NCBI GenBank assembly: GCA_019455065.1
Contig: JACFNC010000019.1
Location: 1 to 64,000 of the forward strand
Direction of reading: 5' to 3'
Length of the DNA: 64,000 nucleotides
Source: Rhodospirillales bacterium
Lineage (GTDB): Bacteria; Pseudomonadota; Alphaproteobacteria; Rhodospirillales; Magnetospirillaceae
Of this stretch, positions 21,084-31,120 are shown one piece after another; position 1 is the stretch's first letter; every line of letters begins with the position of its first letter. A program made the position numbers and the translations under genes. The notes below the pieces were generated by a model. It worked only from the letters and a program-made list of their open reading frames with translations. It was not told the origin of the DNA and made no database searches.

Positions 21084-23219
21084 ATGAGCTTGCTGCGAAG
21101 GCAGGGAGCGACGGCATTGCTGCTGCTGCCCGGCGGCCTGCTGCTTGTCCTCGCCGGCTGGCTGTTCCTCGAAAAGCCTGGCTTCATCCGGCATTCGCTC
21201 GTCCTGGTCGAGATCGCCGAGGTGATGAAGCAGACCCAGGGACTGGTCAGCGAACTACAGAACGAGCGTGGCCGGACCGCCCAGTTCCTGAGCAGCGGAG
21301 ACGGGCGCTACCGAGAGGCCCTGGAAAGCCAGTGGCACCGGACCGACATTCGGCGCGCAGCCTATCTGCAGGCGGCGCGCAATCTTGCCGGCCAGTATCC
21401 CGAGGTCAGCGCCTTCCCCACCCGCGCCGAGACCTTCTCCGCCACCATCGACCGCCTGCGGGAGGCCGCACGGCGCTCGCAGCCCACCTTGACGGTGGTG
21501 GAAGAGTACTCCGGGGCCATCGCCGCCATCCAGTCGGCCGTGACGGACCTGCCGCGCGACACCAGCCTCGGCTTCCGCCTCGCAACCTACTGGCAACTTG
21601 GGCGCATAAAGGAATCCCTTGGTCAGCAACGGGCGATCGGATCCATAGGCTTCGTGGAGGGCCGGTTCACCTTCCCGGTGATCGCAACGCTCTTGGAACA
21701 ACGCGGCCGTCACGATGCTTTCGTCGAGGCCTTCCTTGCCCACACCGGCGGCGAATTGCGGCATATCTACGAGAGCGAAATCGCGGTTTCCAACGGTGCG
21801 CTAAAGGCCTATTTCGACGAGGCGGTCGCCTCGGCCGAGACGTCACAACGCATACTGTCCGATCCTGACGGCTGGTTCAGCCTGCTTTCCCAGCGGATGG
21901 AAAAGTTGCGCTCGGTCGAGCATGAACTCGTCACCGAGATCGACCGCATCGCCCAGAGCCAACTGGCCGACACCATCGTGACCCTCGTGGCCGCCGTTCT
22001 CGGCGTGGTGATCATTCAACTGCTTCTGCTGACTCGCCTCTTCCGCAGCGAATCTTCGGCGCGGATCGCCGAGAAGAGGCTGGCGCGCGTCATCGACAAC
22101 ATCTCCGAAGGTTTCGCGCTGTGGGACGCGGCGGATCGGCTGGTGCTCTGCAACCGCTACTTCCGCGAGATATGCCAGGCGACGGCGTGCCAGACCATGG
22201 ACCGCGTCCTGCATCCCGGCACCCCCTTCGCCGACCTCATAGAGGCCTGCGCCAAGAACCGGCCTTACGAGACCCCGGACGAAACCCGGCAGTGGGTCGA
22301 ACGCCGCCTCGCCACGCATCGGACGCCCGGAGGCCCACAAGAAATACGGCTTGGCGAGCATTTCTGGGTCCGGGTCAGCGAACACAAGGCCGAGGACGGA
22401 TCGACGGTGGCGGTCTATTCGGACATCACCGACATGAAGCAACGCGAGGCAGCGCTGCGCGAGGCGCGGCACGCGGCCGACCTCGCCAACCGGGCCAAGA
22501 CCGAATTCCTGGCCAACATGAGCCACGAATTTCGCACCCCGTTGAACGCGATCATCGGCTTTTCCGAGATCATGCGCGAAGAGATGATGGGACCGCTCGA
22601 AAACCTCCATTACAAGCGCTATGCGGGCGACATCCGCGATGCCGGATCGCGCCTTCTGCAACTGGTCGAGGACGTTCTCGACATGGCGCGCATGGAGAAC
22701 GGCACGGTCGCTCTGCGCGAGGAGCCGGTGGACCTTCGCGCGGCCATGCAGTCGGCGCTCACCGTCATCGGCGAACGGGCGGCGCAGCGGCAGATAGGCA
22801 TTGCCGTGCAAATCGACCCCGCCCTGCCGGGGCTGCGCGCCGACGCGGGGCGCCTCAAGCAGGTGTTCGTCAACCTGCTGTCCAACGCCGTCAAGTTCAC
22901 GCCCGAGCGCGGTGCCATCGTGGTGGCGGCGGAGCGCGACGAAGTCGGCGGCCTCCGCGTCACGGTAAGCGACACGGGCATCGGCATCCCGCCGGACACC
23001 GTCGCCAAGGTGCTCGCCCCGTTCGGGCAGGCCGACAGCGGGCTCGCCCGCCGGTTCGACGGCGCGGGATTGGGCCTGCCCCTCTGCAAGAGCATCATGG
23101 ATTTGCATCAGGGGACCCTGGAGATCGCCGGTTGCGAGGGCGGCGGCACCGCCGTCACTTTGCGTTTTCCCGCCGAAAGGCTGGTCGCCAGCCCCGCGCC
23201 GGAACCGCTGCCCGCCTAG
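21084..23219 (+). CDS. Membrane NIT-domain sensor histidine kinase
   Basis: A 711-residue kinase. TM1 spans about 10-32. A periplasmic NIT (nitrate/nitrite-sensing-like) domain of about 40-290 contains [18 protein letters not shown] and is followed by TM2 ([19 protein letters not shown]). A PAS domain (about 345-450), HisKA with [17 protein letters not shown] (His about 481) and a HATPase domain ([29 protein letters not shown]) complete it. ATG 21084 has GGGGG upstream. No receiver or response regulator gene is adjacent. NIT domains sense nitrate or nitrite in known members; here the ligand is inferred only. Confidence 0.9.
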   Translation: MSLLRRQGATALLLLPGGLLLVLAGWLFLEKPGFIRHSLVLVEIAEVMKQTQGLVSELQNERGRTAQFLSSGDGRYREALESQWHRTDIRRAAYLQAARNLAGQYPEVSAFPTRAETFSATIDRLREAARRSQPTLTVVEEYSGAIAAIQSAVTDLPRDTSLGFRLATYWQLGRIKESLGQQRAIGSIGFVEGRFTFPVIATLLEQRGRHDAFVEAFLAHTGGELRHIYESEIAVSNGALKAYFDEAVASAETSQRILSDPDGWFSLLSQRMEKLRSVEHELVTEIDRIAQSQLADTIVTLVAAVLGVVIIQLLLLTRLFRSESSARIAEKRLARVIDNISEGFALWDAADRLVLCNRYFREICQATACQTMDRVLHPGTPFADLIEACAKNRPYETPDETRQWVERRLATHRTPGGPQEIRLGEHFWVRVSEHKAEDGSTVAVYSDITDMKQREAALREARHAADLANRAKTEFLANMSHEFRTPLNAIIGFSEIMREEMMGPLENLHYKRYAGDIRDAGSRLLQLVEDVLDMARMENGTVALREEPVDLRAAMQSALTVIGERAAQRQIGIAVQIDPALPGLRADAGRLKQVFVNLLSNAVKFTPERGAIVVAAERDEVGGLRVTVSDTGIGIPPDTVAKVLAPFGQADSGLARRFDGAGLGLPLCKSIMDLHQGTLEIAGCEGGGTAVTLRFPAERLVASPAPEPLPA

Positions 23220-23298
23220 AAACGACCCGGGTGCGGCGGCGCCCGTCGGCGAACGCGTGTATGGACTCCCACCCCTTGCCGACCATATAAACCCGCAC

Positions 23299-24147
23299 AT
23301 GACCACCGCCCTGGGCCAAGGCCGGCCTTTCCTGAAAATGCACGGCCTTGGCAACGACTTCGTTGTATTCGACGCGCGCCGGGATCCCCTCGTCCTCGAC
23401 GACGCCGCGGCGCGCGCCATCGCCGACCGCCATGCCGGCGTAGGGTGCGATCAGCTTGTGGTCATCGAGCCCGCGCGCGATCCCGCCGCCGACGCCTTCA
23501 TGGTCATTCGTAACGCCGATGGCGGCGAGGTGTCGGCCTGCGGCAACGCCACCCGCTGCGTCGCCTGGATGCTGATGCGGGAGAGCGGCCGCGACGCGGC
23601 GGTGATCCAGACCCGCGCCGGCCTGCTGCGCGCGCGGGCGGCCGGCGGCGACGCGGTGACAGTGGACATGGGCCCTGCCCTCCTCGAATGGCGGGACATA
23701 CCCCTGGCCGAACCGCGCGACACGCTGCACCTCGACATCGCCGCCGAATGCCTCAACGACCCGGTGGCCGTCGGCATGGGCAATCCGCACATGGTGTTCT
23801 TCGTCGCCGACGCCGAGGCGGTGGACCTTGCCCGCCTTGGACCGCCGCTCGAGCGTCATCCCCTGTTCCCCGAGCGGGCGAACGTCGAGGTCGCCCAGAT
23901 CCTTAAGCCGGAGCGCATTCGCATGCGGGTGTGGGAGCGCGGCGCCGGCATCACCCGGGCCTGCGGTACCGGCGCCTGCGCCACCCTGGTCGCCGCCGCC
24001 CGCCGCGGCCTCAGCGGCCGCCGCGCCGAGATCGTGCTGGACGGCGGCAGCCTGACGATCGAATGGCGGCCGGACGGCCGCGTGTCGATGACCGGCCCGG
24101 TCGCGTTGAGCTTTGCGGGCACCCTCGGCGACGGTTTCCCGGTATGA
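23299..24147 (+). CDS. dapF: Diaminopimelate epimerase
   Basis: A 282-residue cofactor-free epimerase converting LL- to meso-diaminopimelate for peptidoglycan and lysine. Both active-site cysteine segments are present: [12 protein letters not shown] and [29 protein letters not shown] marks the N-terminus. The start is taken as ATG 23299, leaving a normal family length; GTG 23257 in frame is less likely. No clear ribosome site is visible for either. Its TGA overlaps the mtaB ATG (ATGA). Confidence 0.96.
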   Translation: MTTALGQGRPFLKMHGLGNDFVVFDARRDPLVLDDAAARAIADRHAGVGCDQLVVIEPARDPAADAFMVIRNADGGEVSACGNATRCVAWMLMRESGRDAAVIQTRAGLLRARAAGGDAVTVDMGPALLEWRDIPLAEPRDTLHLDIAAECLNDPVAVGMGNPHMVFFVADAEAVDLARLGPPLERHPLFPERANVEVAQILKPERIRMRVWERGAGITRACGTGACATLVAAARRGLSGRRAEIVLDGGSLTIEWRPDGRVSMTGPVALSFAGTLGDGFPV

Positions 24148-25394
24148 CCTCCGAGCCCGAGATCGTCACCTTCGGCTGCCGGCTCAATACCTACGAGTCC
24201 GAAGTCATGCGCGGTCACGCGCGTGCCGCCGGGCTGACCGACACCGTGATCGTCAACACCTGCGCGGTAACCAAGGAGGCCGAACGCCAGGCGCGGCAGG
24301 CCATCCGCCGCCTGCGTCGGCAGCGCCCCTCGGCCCGCATCATCGTGACCGGTTGCGCGGCGCAGATCGATCCCGGCGCCTTCGCCCGCATGGCCGAGGT
24401 CGACCAGGTGCTGGGCAACGCCGAGAAGATGCGTGCCGAGACCTTCGCGAGCCCCGCCCAAGAGCGCATCGTCGTCGACGACATCATGCAGGTCCGCGAA
24501 ACCGCCGGCCATCTGGTCAGCGGCTTCGAGGGGCGAAGCCGCGCCTTCGTCGAGGTGCAGCAGGGCTGCGACCATCGCTGCACGTTCTGCATCATTCCCT
24601 TCGGCCGCGGCCCCAACCGCAGCGTGCCGATCGGCGGTATCGTGGCGCAGGTGCGCGAACTCGTCGCCGCCGGCTACCGCGAGGTCGTTCTGACCGGAGT
24701 CGACATCGCCAGTTATGGTCGCGACCTGCCCGGGCGTCCGGCCCTGGCGCAGATGATCCGCCGGCTCTTGGCCCAGGTCCCGGAATTGGAACGGCTGCGG
24801 CTGTCGTCGCTCGACCCCGTCGAGGTGGATGACGAACTCATCGCCCTGATCGGCGCCGAGCCCCGCCTGATGCCGCACGTCCATCTGTCGGTGCAGGCCG
24901 GCGACGACCTGATTCTCAAGCGCATGAAGCGGCGCCACCTCGGCGCCCAGGTGCTCGACGTGGTGCGGCGTATTCGCGAGCTGCGGCCCGACGTCGCGTT
25001 CGGCGCCGATTTCATCGCCGGCTTTCCCACCGAAACCGAGGCGATGTTCGCGAACAGCCTGCGCCTCGCGCAGGAATGCGGGTTCACCCATCTGCACGTG
25101 TTCCCGTTCTCGCCGCGGCCCGGCACCCCGGCGGCCCGCATGCCGCAGGTGCCGGCGGAAACGGCGCGCGAACGGGCGGCAAGGCTGCGCGCCGCCGGCG
25201 ATGCGATGATGGCGGCGCTGCTTGCGCGCCGGGTTGGCGGCGCGGCGCGTGTCCTGGTCGAACAGGCGGCGCTGGGCCGCAGCGAGGACTTCCTGCCGGT
25301 ACGGCTCGACCGGCCGCTGCCGCCGGGCAGCGTGGCCAATGTGCGACTGATGGGCATCGAGGACATGGAACTGGTTGGAGAGGTGGCCGCGTGA
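24144..25394 (+). CDS. mtaB: tRNA t6A37 methylthiotransferase MtaB
   Basis: A 416-residue radical-SAM enzyme that adds a methylthio group to t6A37 of tRNA. The order is an N-terminal MTTase domain ([29 protein letters not shown]), then the radical-SAM CxxxCxxC in [18 protein letters not shown], then a TRAM-like end. It overlaps dapF by four bases and ftsY by four bases, giving the conserved dapF-mtaB-ftsY string. Confidence 0.95.
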   Translation: MTSEPEIVTFGCRLNTYESEVMRGHARAAGLTDTVIVNTCAVTKEAERQARQAIRRLRRQRPSARIIVTGCAAQIDPGAFARMAEVDQVLGNAEKMRAETFASPAQERIVVDDIMQVRETAGHLVSGFEGRSRAFVEVQQGCDHRCTFCIIPFGRGPNRSVPIGGIVAQVRELVAAGYREVVLTGVDIASYGRDLPGRPALAQMIRRLLAQVPELERLRLSSLDPVEVDDELIALIGAEPRLMPHVHLSVQAGDDLILKRMKRRHLGAQVLDVVRRIRELRPDVAFGADFIAGFPTETEAMFANSLRLAQECGFTHLHVFPFSPRPGTPAARMPQVPAETARERAARLRAAGDAMMAALLARRVGGAARVLVEQAALGRSEDFLPVRLDRPLPPGSVANVRLMGIEDMELVGEVAA

Positions 25395-26599
25395 CCGAAG
25401 GCGAGGACAACGGCGGCGAGGCGAGGCGGAAGGGATGGCTGGGCCGGCTTTTCCGCCGCGGCGACGAAACCGAGACGCAACAGACTCCGCGTCCCACACC
25501 CGAGCCAGAACCGGAGATCGAGCCGGAGCCGCCGCCGACCATCGAGCCCCCGGAGCCCGACATCCAGCCGGAGGAAATCCCCGAGATCGTTCCCGAGGAA
25601 CCGCCGGAATACGCGCCGGAAACTCCCCCCGAGATCGAGCCGCCACAGATCCCCGAGGCGGTGGCCAAGCCGCTGGACAACCGCGGCTGGTTCGCACGCC
25701 TGCGGAGCGGACTGTCGCGCTCGTCCAACCGCCTTACCCAGGGCATCGCCGACCTGTTCACCAAACGCCGCCTGGACGACGAGGCGCTGGAGGAACTGGA
25801 GGAACTGCTGATCACCGCCGATCTCGGCGTGGCCACCGCCGGGCGGGTGGTGAAGCGCTTGGCACGCAGCCGCTTCAACCAGGAGGTCTCGCCCGACGAG
25901 ATCAAGGCCGCCTTGGCCGACGAGATCGCCGAGGTCCTGGAACCCGTGGCCCAGCCCCTGGACATCGACCCGGCGCGCAAGCCGCATGTGGTGCTGGTGG
26001 TGGGCGTCAACGGCAGCGGCAAGACCACGACCATCGGCAAGCTCGCCAAGCAGTTCCGTGACCAGGGCCTGTCGGTCAGCCTGGCCGCTGGCGACACCTT
26101 CCGCGCCGCGGCGGTCGAACAGCTGAAGGTTTGGGGCGAACGCACGAACTGCCCGGTGATCGCCCGCGACCAGGGCGCCGACGCCGCCGGCCTCGCCTTC
26201 GACGCCCTGCGCGACGCGCAGCGCCGGGGCGACGACGTGCTGCTGATCGACACCGCCGGCCGCCTGCAGAACAAGGAAGGGCTGATGGCCGAGTTGCAGA
26301 AGATCTTGCGCGTGTTGCGCAAGCAGGACGCCGAGGCCCCGCACAGCGTGGTGCTGGTGCTCGACGCCACAGTGGGACAGAACGCCCATAGCCAGGTCGA
26401 GGCGTTCAAGGAGATGACCGAGGTGAGCGGGCTGGTGGTCACCAAGCTCGACGGCACCGCGCGCGGCGGCGTTCTTGTGGCGCTGGCGGACCGCTTCCAC
26501 CTGCCGGTGCACGCCATCGGCATCGGCGAGGGAGTCGAGGACCTGCGCCCCTTCGAGGCCGCCGCCTTCGCGCGCAGCCTGGTGGGACAAAGGCAATAG
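25391..26599 (+). CDS. ftsY: Signal recognition particle receptor FtsY
   Basis: A 402-residue SRP receptor GTPase at the inner membrane. After a basic start (RRKGWLGRLFRRG) comes an acidic, proline-rich A domain of about 60 residues made of P-E-x and I/E-P-P units. The N and G domains follow, with GVNGSGKTTTIGKLA, DTFRAAAVEQL, DTAGRLQNKEGLM and TKLDGTARGG. The start is GTG 25391, overlapping the mtaB TGA (GTGA). Confidence 0.96.
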   Translation: MTEGEDNGGEARRKGWLGRLFRRGDETETQQTPRPTPEPEPEIEPEPPPTIEPPEPDIQPEEIPEIVPEEPPEYAPETPPEIEPPQIPEAVAKPLDNRGWFARLRSGLSRSSNRLTQGIADLFTKRRLDDEALEELEELLITADLGVATAGRVVKRLARSRFNQEVSPDEIKAALADEIAEVLEPVAQPLDIDPARKPHVVLVVGVNGSGKTTTIGKLAKQFRDQGLSVSLAAGDTFRAAAVEQLKVWGERTNCPVIARDQGADAAGLAFDALRDAQRRGDDVLLIDTAGRLQNKEGLMAELQKILRVLRKQDAEAPHSVVLVLDATVGQNAHSQVEAFKEMTEVSGLVVTKLDGTARGGVLVALADRFHLPVHAIGIGEGVEDLRPFEAAAFARSLVGQRQ

Positions 26600-26611
26600 G
26601 TCCGGCCAAGC

Positions 26612-28672
26612 TCACGGCGTGGCGGGGCCCGTGCGCGCCAGCAGGCGGGCGTTGAGGGCGACGATGACGGTGCTGGCCGACATCAGGGCGGCGCCGACGG
26701 CGGGCGACAGCACGATGCCCCAGGGATAGGCGATGCCCGCCGCCAGCGGCAGGGCGACGGCGTTGTAGCCGGTGGCCCACAGCAGGTTCTGCACCATCTT
26801 GGCGTAGGTGGCACGGGCCAGCCGCAGGATCGCGAACACGTCCATCGGGTCGCTGCGCACCAGCACCACGTCGGCGGAGGCGGCGGCGACGTCGGTGCCG
26901 GCGCCGATGGCGATGCCGAGGTCGGCCTCCAGCAGCGCCGGCGCGTCGTTGACGCCGTCGCCGATCATCGCCACCCGCGATCCCGCCGCCTTCACCTCGC
27001 GCACCTTGCGGGCCTTGTCCTGCGGCAGCACCTCGGCGAAGAAGTCGTCGAGGCCGAGTTCGCCGGCCACCGTCTCGGCGACGGCCTTGGCGTCGCCCGT
27101 CAGCATCATCGACCGGATGCCCATTTCCCGCAGCCGCCGCACCGCCTCGGCCGACTGCGGACGGACCACGTCGGCCAGGGCGATGGCGCCCGCCGGCCGG
27201 TCGTCCAGCAGCAGGTACACCACCGTCTTGCCCTGCGCGGCCAGCCGGCCGACGTTCGCGTCGCCGACGGTGAGCCCGGCGTCGCGCAGATAGCCCGGGC
27301 TCACGACCTTGACGTCGCGCCCGTCGACGCGCGCCTCGGCGCCGCGGCCGGGAATGTTGCGGAAGCCTTCGACCCCCGGCACATCGAGGCCACGCTCGCT
27401 GGCGGCGGCGACGACCCCCTGGGCGATCGGGTGCTCGGACTGGCTTTCCAGCGCCGCCGCCCAGCGCAGCACCTCGTCGGGGGCAAGACCGCCGAAAGGC
27501 ACGGCGTCGGTCACCCCGAAGCGACCTTCGGTCAGGGTGCCCGTCTTGTCGAAGATCACGGTGTCCAGCGCGCGGGCGCGCTCGAAGGCGGCGCGGTTGC
27601 GGATGAGCAGGCCGTTGCGGGCGGTCAGCGTGGTGCTCACCGCCACCACCAGCGGCACCGCCAGCCCCAGCGCGTGGGGACAGGCGATGACCATGACCGT
27701 GACCATCCGTTCGAGGGCGAAGTCGAAGGCGGCGCCCGACAGCAGCCAGGCGCCCAGGGTCACCGCGCCGCCCGTCACCGCGACATAGGTCAGCCATTGC
27801 GCGGCGCGGTCGGCCAGGTCCTGCGATCGCGACCGCGTGGCCTGCGCCTCGCGCACCATGTCGACGACCTGGGCCAGATAGGTCTGGTCTCCGGTCTTGC
27901 GGACCTCCACGGTGACGGCGCCCTCGCCGTTGATGGCGCCGCCGACCACCTCCTGGCCTTCGTCGCGCTCGACCGGCCGCGACTCGCCGGTGAGCAGGGA
28001 CTGGTCAAAGCTCGACCGGCCCTTCACGATGACGCCGTCGATCGGCACCTTCTGGCCCGGCCGCACGAGCACCCGGTCGCCGGGCGCGAGCGACGCCACC
28101 GGCACCTCCTCGGTCTCCCCGTCCGGCCGCACGCGCTCCGCCGTGGCGGGCAACAGCCGCACCAGCTGTTCGAGGGCCGTCGCGGCGCCCATCACCGAGC
28201 GCATCTCGATCCAGTGGCCGAGCAGCATGACATCGATCAGGGTCGCCAGTTCCCAATACAGGACCTCGCCGCGCAGGCCGAGGACGACCGCGGTCGAGAA
28301 CGCATAGGCGACCAGGATGGCGAGGCCGATCAGGGTCATCATGCCCGGCCGCCGCGCCCGCAGTTCGCGCAGCATGCCGACCAGGAACGGCCAGCCGCCG
28401 TAGACGAACACCACCGACGACAGGCCGAAGAGCACCCAGGGCGAGCCTGGAAACGCCAAAGCGTCCGCCAGGCCCAGCCAGTGCTGGATCATCGGCGACA
28501 GGAGCAGGATGGGCGGGGTAAGGGCCAGCGACACCCAGAGGCGGCGCCGGAAATCGGCGATCATCGCCGCGTGATGGTAACCGTGCCCGGCGGCCCCGGA
28601 ATGACCGTGGCGGGCGACGTTTGTCGCCTCGGGGGTGGCCGCCGAAGCGTGGTGGCGGTGGGCCTCCGCCAC
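26612..28672 (-). CDS. CopB-type heavy-metal P1B ATPase (CPH motif)
   Basis: A 686-residue copper/heavy-metal exporting ATPase. The N-terminus is His-rich (HRHH, HGHS, HGYHH) rather than carrying a CxxC metal-binding domain. The transport motif is CPH in VIACPHALGLAVP, as in CopB-type pumps, not the CPC of CopA. DKTGTLT, the TGES loop and GDGVNDAPAL are present. GTG 28672 is chosen because GGGAGG lies 8-13 bases upstream and the frame then begins one base after the SHOCT stop codon. It is cotranscribed with the two small secreted or membrane genes upstream. Confidence 0.9.
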   Translation of the reverse strand: MAEAHRHHASAATPEATNVARHGHSGAAGHGYHHAAMIADFRRRLWVSLALTPPILLLSPMIQHWLGLADALAFPGSPWVLFGLSSVVFVYGGWPFLVGMLRELRARRPGMMTLIGLAILVAYAFSTAVVLGLRGEVLYWELATLIDVMLLGHWIEMRSVMGAATALEQLVRLLPATAERVRPDGETEEVPVASLAPGDRVLVRPGQKVPIDGVIVKGRSSFDQSLLTGESRPVERDEGQEVVGGAINGEGAVTVEVRKTGDQTYLAQVVDMVREAQATRSRSQDLADRAAQWLTYVAVTGGAVTLGAWLLSGAAFDFALERMVTVMVIACPHALGLAVPLVVAVSTTLTARNGLLIRNRAAFERARALDTVIFDKTGTLTEGRFGVTDAVPFGGLAPDEVLRWAAALESQSEHPIAQGVVAAASERGLDVPGVEGFRNIPGRGAEARVDGRDVKVVSPGYLRDAGLTVGDANVGRLAAQGKTVVYLLLDDRPAGAIALADVVRPQSAEAVRRLREMGIRSMMLTGDAKAVAETVAGELGLDDFFAEVLPQDKARKVREVKAAGSRVAMIGDGVNDAPALLEADLGIAIGAGTDVAAASADVVLVRSDPMDVFAILRLARATYAKMVQNLLWATGYNAVALPLAAGIAYPWGIVLSPAVGAALMSASTVIVALNARLLARTGPATP

Positions 28673-28673
28673 C

Positions 28674-29030
28674 TCAGCGCCTCCCACGTTCCCGGCCGAG
28701 GAGCAGACGGCGGCGTTCCTCGAACTCCTCGGCGCCGATCTCGCCGCGGGCGAATCGCTCCTCGAGCACGTCGAGGGCGGCCGGCCGATCGCTTCCGGCC
28801 CTCTCCGGGGTGCTTCTGGACAGCCACCGGACCAGCAGGACGATGAGCAGGATGACGGCACCCCAGAAGAGAATCATCGCGGTTCCGCCGAACAGCATGT
28901 GGCCCCAACTCCAGCCGTCCCAGTCCATATGCCAGCCGTAGCGGCGGTCCGCGTATGGCTGGGCCCAGGCCGAGGGGGCGCCGGCCAGGGTGGCCGCCGC
29001 TGCCGCGGTGATGCGGCGTGCGGATGGCAT
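28674..29030 (-). CDS. Membrane protein with C-terminal SHOCT domain
   Basis: A 118-residue protein: a signal-like N-terminus (MPSARRITAAAAATLAGAPSAWAQ), a Trp/His/Gly-rich stretch, one membrane helix (AMILFWGAVILLIVLLVRWL), and a SHOCT motif at about 86-112 (LEERFARGEIGAEEFEERRRLLL). SHOCT is a short oligomerisation-type domain. It lies between the Met-rich protein and the copper ATPase. The His/Trp/Met segment outside the membrane could meet metal, but that is inference. Confidence 0.85.
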   Translation of the reverse strand: MPSARRITAAAAATLAGAPSAWAQPYADRRYGWHMDWDGWSWGHMLFGGTAMILFWGAVILLIVLLVRWLSRSTPERAGSDRPAALDVLEERFARGEIGAEEFEERRRLLLGRERGRR

Positions 29031-29044
29031 GGCCACGGCGCGGC

Positions 29045-29533
29045 TCAGTCGATCCGGCGGGAAGCCCCGGTGGCGCGGTCGACGGCGAAGCGGTCGACCA
29101 GGGTGCCCTCCTTGGTCACGATCTCGGCCGTGATCGTGTTGGCGTCCGCCTCGGCGACCTTGCCCACCTGGAGGCGGGGATTGCCCATCCAGGCGAGCTG
29201 GCGCTCCAGCCGCTGGCGGACGTCTTCGGGCTTCAGATCGAGGGCGGCCGGCTGTCCGCCCGAGCCCCAGCACGGCGCGCCCTGGCCCATCATGCCCGGG
29301 CCCATGCCGGGGCCCATCCCCATCATGCCTGGTCCCATCATCATGCCCGGGCCGCCCCAGCCCGGCCCCATCATTCCCGGCCCCATCATTCCCGGCCCCA
29401 TCATGCCGTGGCCCATCATGCCGCCATCCCATCCGGAGCCCCAGCCGCCGCGGGGGTCATGGGCGAAGGCATTTGCGGACGCGAGAACCGCGAACGATGC
29501 AGCGGCGGCAATCCTGATCGTCGTTCCAACCAT
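29045..29533 (-). CDS. Secreted Met/Gly-rich protein, probable copper binder
   Basis: A 162-residue protein with a signal peptide (to about residue 24, SANAFA). A low-complexity region of about 30-85 is built from GMMGPG-type repeats with some 20 Met, with tandem repetition visible in the DNA at about 29285-29425. A folded-looking C-terminus (DVRQRLERQLAWMGNPRLQVGKV) follows. Met-rich motifs bind Cu(I) in CopA/PcoE-like proteins. Position as first gene before a CopB-type ATPase supports a periplasmic copper role, which is an inference. Confidence 0.85.
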   Translation of the reverse strand: MVGTTIRIAAAASFAVLASANAFAHDPRGGWGSGWDGGMMGHGMMGPGMMGPGMMGPGWGGPGMMMGPGMMGMGPGMGPGMMGQGAPCWGSGGQPAALDLKPEDVRQRLERQLAWMGNPRLQVGKVAEADANTITAEIVTKEGTLVDRFAVDRATGASRRID

Positions 29534-29642
29534 CCTCTGGCCTCCCTGACAGTGTGGCGCAGTGGCGCTTCCCGCCTTGCTAGAACAAGGGGTGTCAGCG
29601 GGCCGTAATCAAGCGGATGTTTGAGAAGCTCCCGGGATGGCG

Positions 29643-30875
29643 TCAGGTCCAGTCGCGGCGCCGCGAGATGACGTAGGATTCATCCCAGAACCACAGCCCG
29701 CCGTGCTTCTGCAGCACCTCTTGTGTCGCCTTGAGATAGGCGCGGCCGCCGATTGCTTCGGACAACCGCTGGTCCTCGATCTGGGCGACGTAGACGGCGG
29801 CGTTCCAGGCCGCGAACAGGGCGGAGGTGCCGATCGAGGCGCCGATCTCGCTGGGCAGGGTGTGCAGGTCATAACGGAACAGCGAGCGCGCGTCGGAATA
29901 AGCGGTGAAGTTGAGGTCGCGTCCGTCGCTCTTCAGTTCCGTCTTCACGGCCTTGAGCAGCGCATGCCGGTCGCCGACGAAGGGGTTCTCGCCCGGCCAG
30001 ACCTTCTGGACGATCTCGAGGCCGGGGTCGTTGCCCTTGGAGTGGATGGCGATCAGGCGCCCGCCCGGGGCCAGGCTGCGCGCCAGGGGCGCGATCACCT
30101 TGCGGGCCTTGAATTCCACCGGCGCGCGGGCGCGGTAGGGCTGCGAGGCGATCACCATGTCGTATTCGGCGCGCCCGGCGCCGCGGCGCGGCCGGATGTG
30201 ATCCAGGAGGAACTTGCAGTCGTCGCGGTAGATGACGAGGACGATCGGCTTCTCATAGATCGGGTTGCCGGTCTTGGGGCTGGCTTTCGAGCGCCAGTGT
30301 TCGGCCAGGAACGGTTGCAGCTCGGTGATCTGCTGGTCGAACTCGTAGGCGGTGTTGCCGCTCAGGCGCAACTCGTGCCAGACCATGCTGCTGGCGGCGG
30401 TGACCGAGTTGGGGGTCAGCCAGGGGGCCTCGGAGTAGTAGAGGTTGGTCATGACCAGCATGGTCGCCGGGTGCTCCATGAAGCGGTCCGGCATCTTCTC
30501 CAGAGTCAGGCGCACGTCCTCGAGGCTGATCTCCTTGCCCACGATGTAGAAGGGCATGTGCGCAAAGCGGCTGTGGGCGGCGCGCATGACCCTGGTCAGC
30601 ACGGTACCGTCCCCCATTCCCGCGTCGAAAATGCGCAGGGCCGGCGGCTGCGGGTGAAGGTTGCCCAATTCCATGCAGACGCGCTGGGCGATCACCCACT
30701 TCTCGCTGCAGGTGTTCACGAACATCAAGTATTTCTGGCGGTTGTCGAAGAAGCGGAAGGCGCGCTCGCGGTCCGGTCCGTCCTTCGTCGGCCAGTCAGG
30801 CTGTGCCCCGGTGGCCTCGAACACTAGGCGATCGGCCTGTTCGGCCGCCACCTGGACCTCCATGTCGTCGGTCAT
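29643..30875 (-). CDS. SAM-dependent methyltransferase-like protein
   Basis: A 410-residue soluble protein. The central IFDAGMGDGTVLTRVMR segment is a class I methyltransferase SAM-binding motif, and LAPGGRLIAIHSKGND is the later post-motif strand. Substrate unknown. ATG 30875 is chosen because GGAGG lies 8 bases upstream; the open frame extends in frame to 30992 without a comparable site. It is convergent to nothing; the next gene downstream (29533) is on the same strand but 109 bp away. Confidence 0.75.
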   Translation of the reverse strand: MTDDMEVQVAAEQADRLVFEATGAQPDWPTKDGPDRERAFRFFDNRQKYLMFVNTCSEKWVIAQRVCMELGNLHPQPPALRIFDAGMGDGTVLTRVMRAAHSRFAHMPFYIVGKEISLEDVRLTLEKMPDRFMEHPATMLVMTNLYYSEAPWLTPNSVTAASSMVWHELRLSGNTAYEFDQQITELQPFLAEHWRSKASPKTGNPIYEKPIVLVIYRDDCKFLLDHIRPRRGAGRAEYDMVIASQPYRARAPVEFKARKVIAPLARSLAPGGRLIAIHSKGNDPGLEIVQKVWPGENPFVGDRHALLKAVKTELKSDGRDLNFTAYSDARSLFRYDLHTLPSEIGASIGTSALFAAWNAAVYVAQIEDQRLSEAIGGRAYLKATQEVLQKHGGLWFWDESYVISRRRDWT

Positions 30876-31083
30876 GCCGTCCTCCGCCCCGCTTTTCGCG
30901 GCGCGAGATACGTCGAGCCAGATGACCATGATATCGCCTTCGGCGCGAAAAACCACTGCGCTATAGGTAATGGCCGCCGAGATCATTTCCACGCATCAGT
31001 AAAGATCAGCAGATTACTATGAATTAGTATTATTGCGATTAGCGGAAAGCGGGCGCGGATTGACCGCCGAGCGGGCAACAAAT

Positions 31084-31107
31084 ATATTCAAACAAATCTT
31101 TGAATAT
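31084..31107. promoter_or_regulatory. Perfect AT-rich palindrome before the TauE-like gene
   Basis: ATATTCAAA (31084-31092), six bases, TTTGAATAT (31099-31107): a perfect 9-bp inverted repeat ending 13 bases before ATG 31121. Its AT-rich composition and TTCAA/TTGAA core suit an ArsR/SmtB-type repressor site. No ArsR gene is nearby, so the regulator would be distant. Confidence 0.55.
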
Positions 31108-31120
31108 CGCCCGAGGCAAC

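Noticed and set aside
31084-31107. SqrR/BigR operator before the TauE-like gene
   Set aside because: The ATTC...GAAT half-sites are 12 bases apart here, while the SqrR site I remember uses N8. I keep the palindrome as an unassigned operator only.
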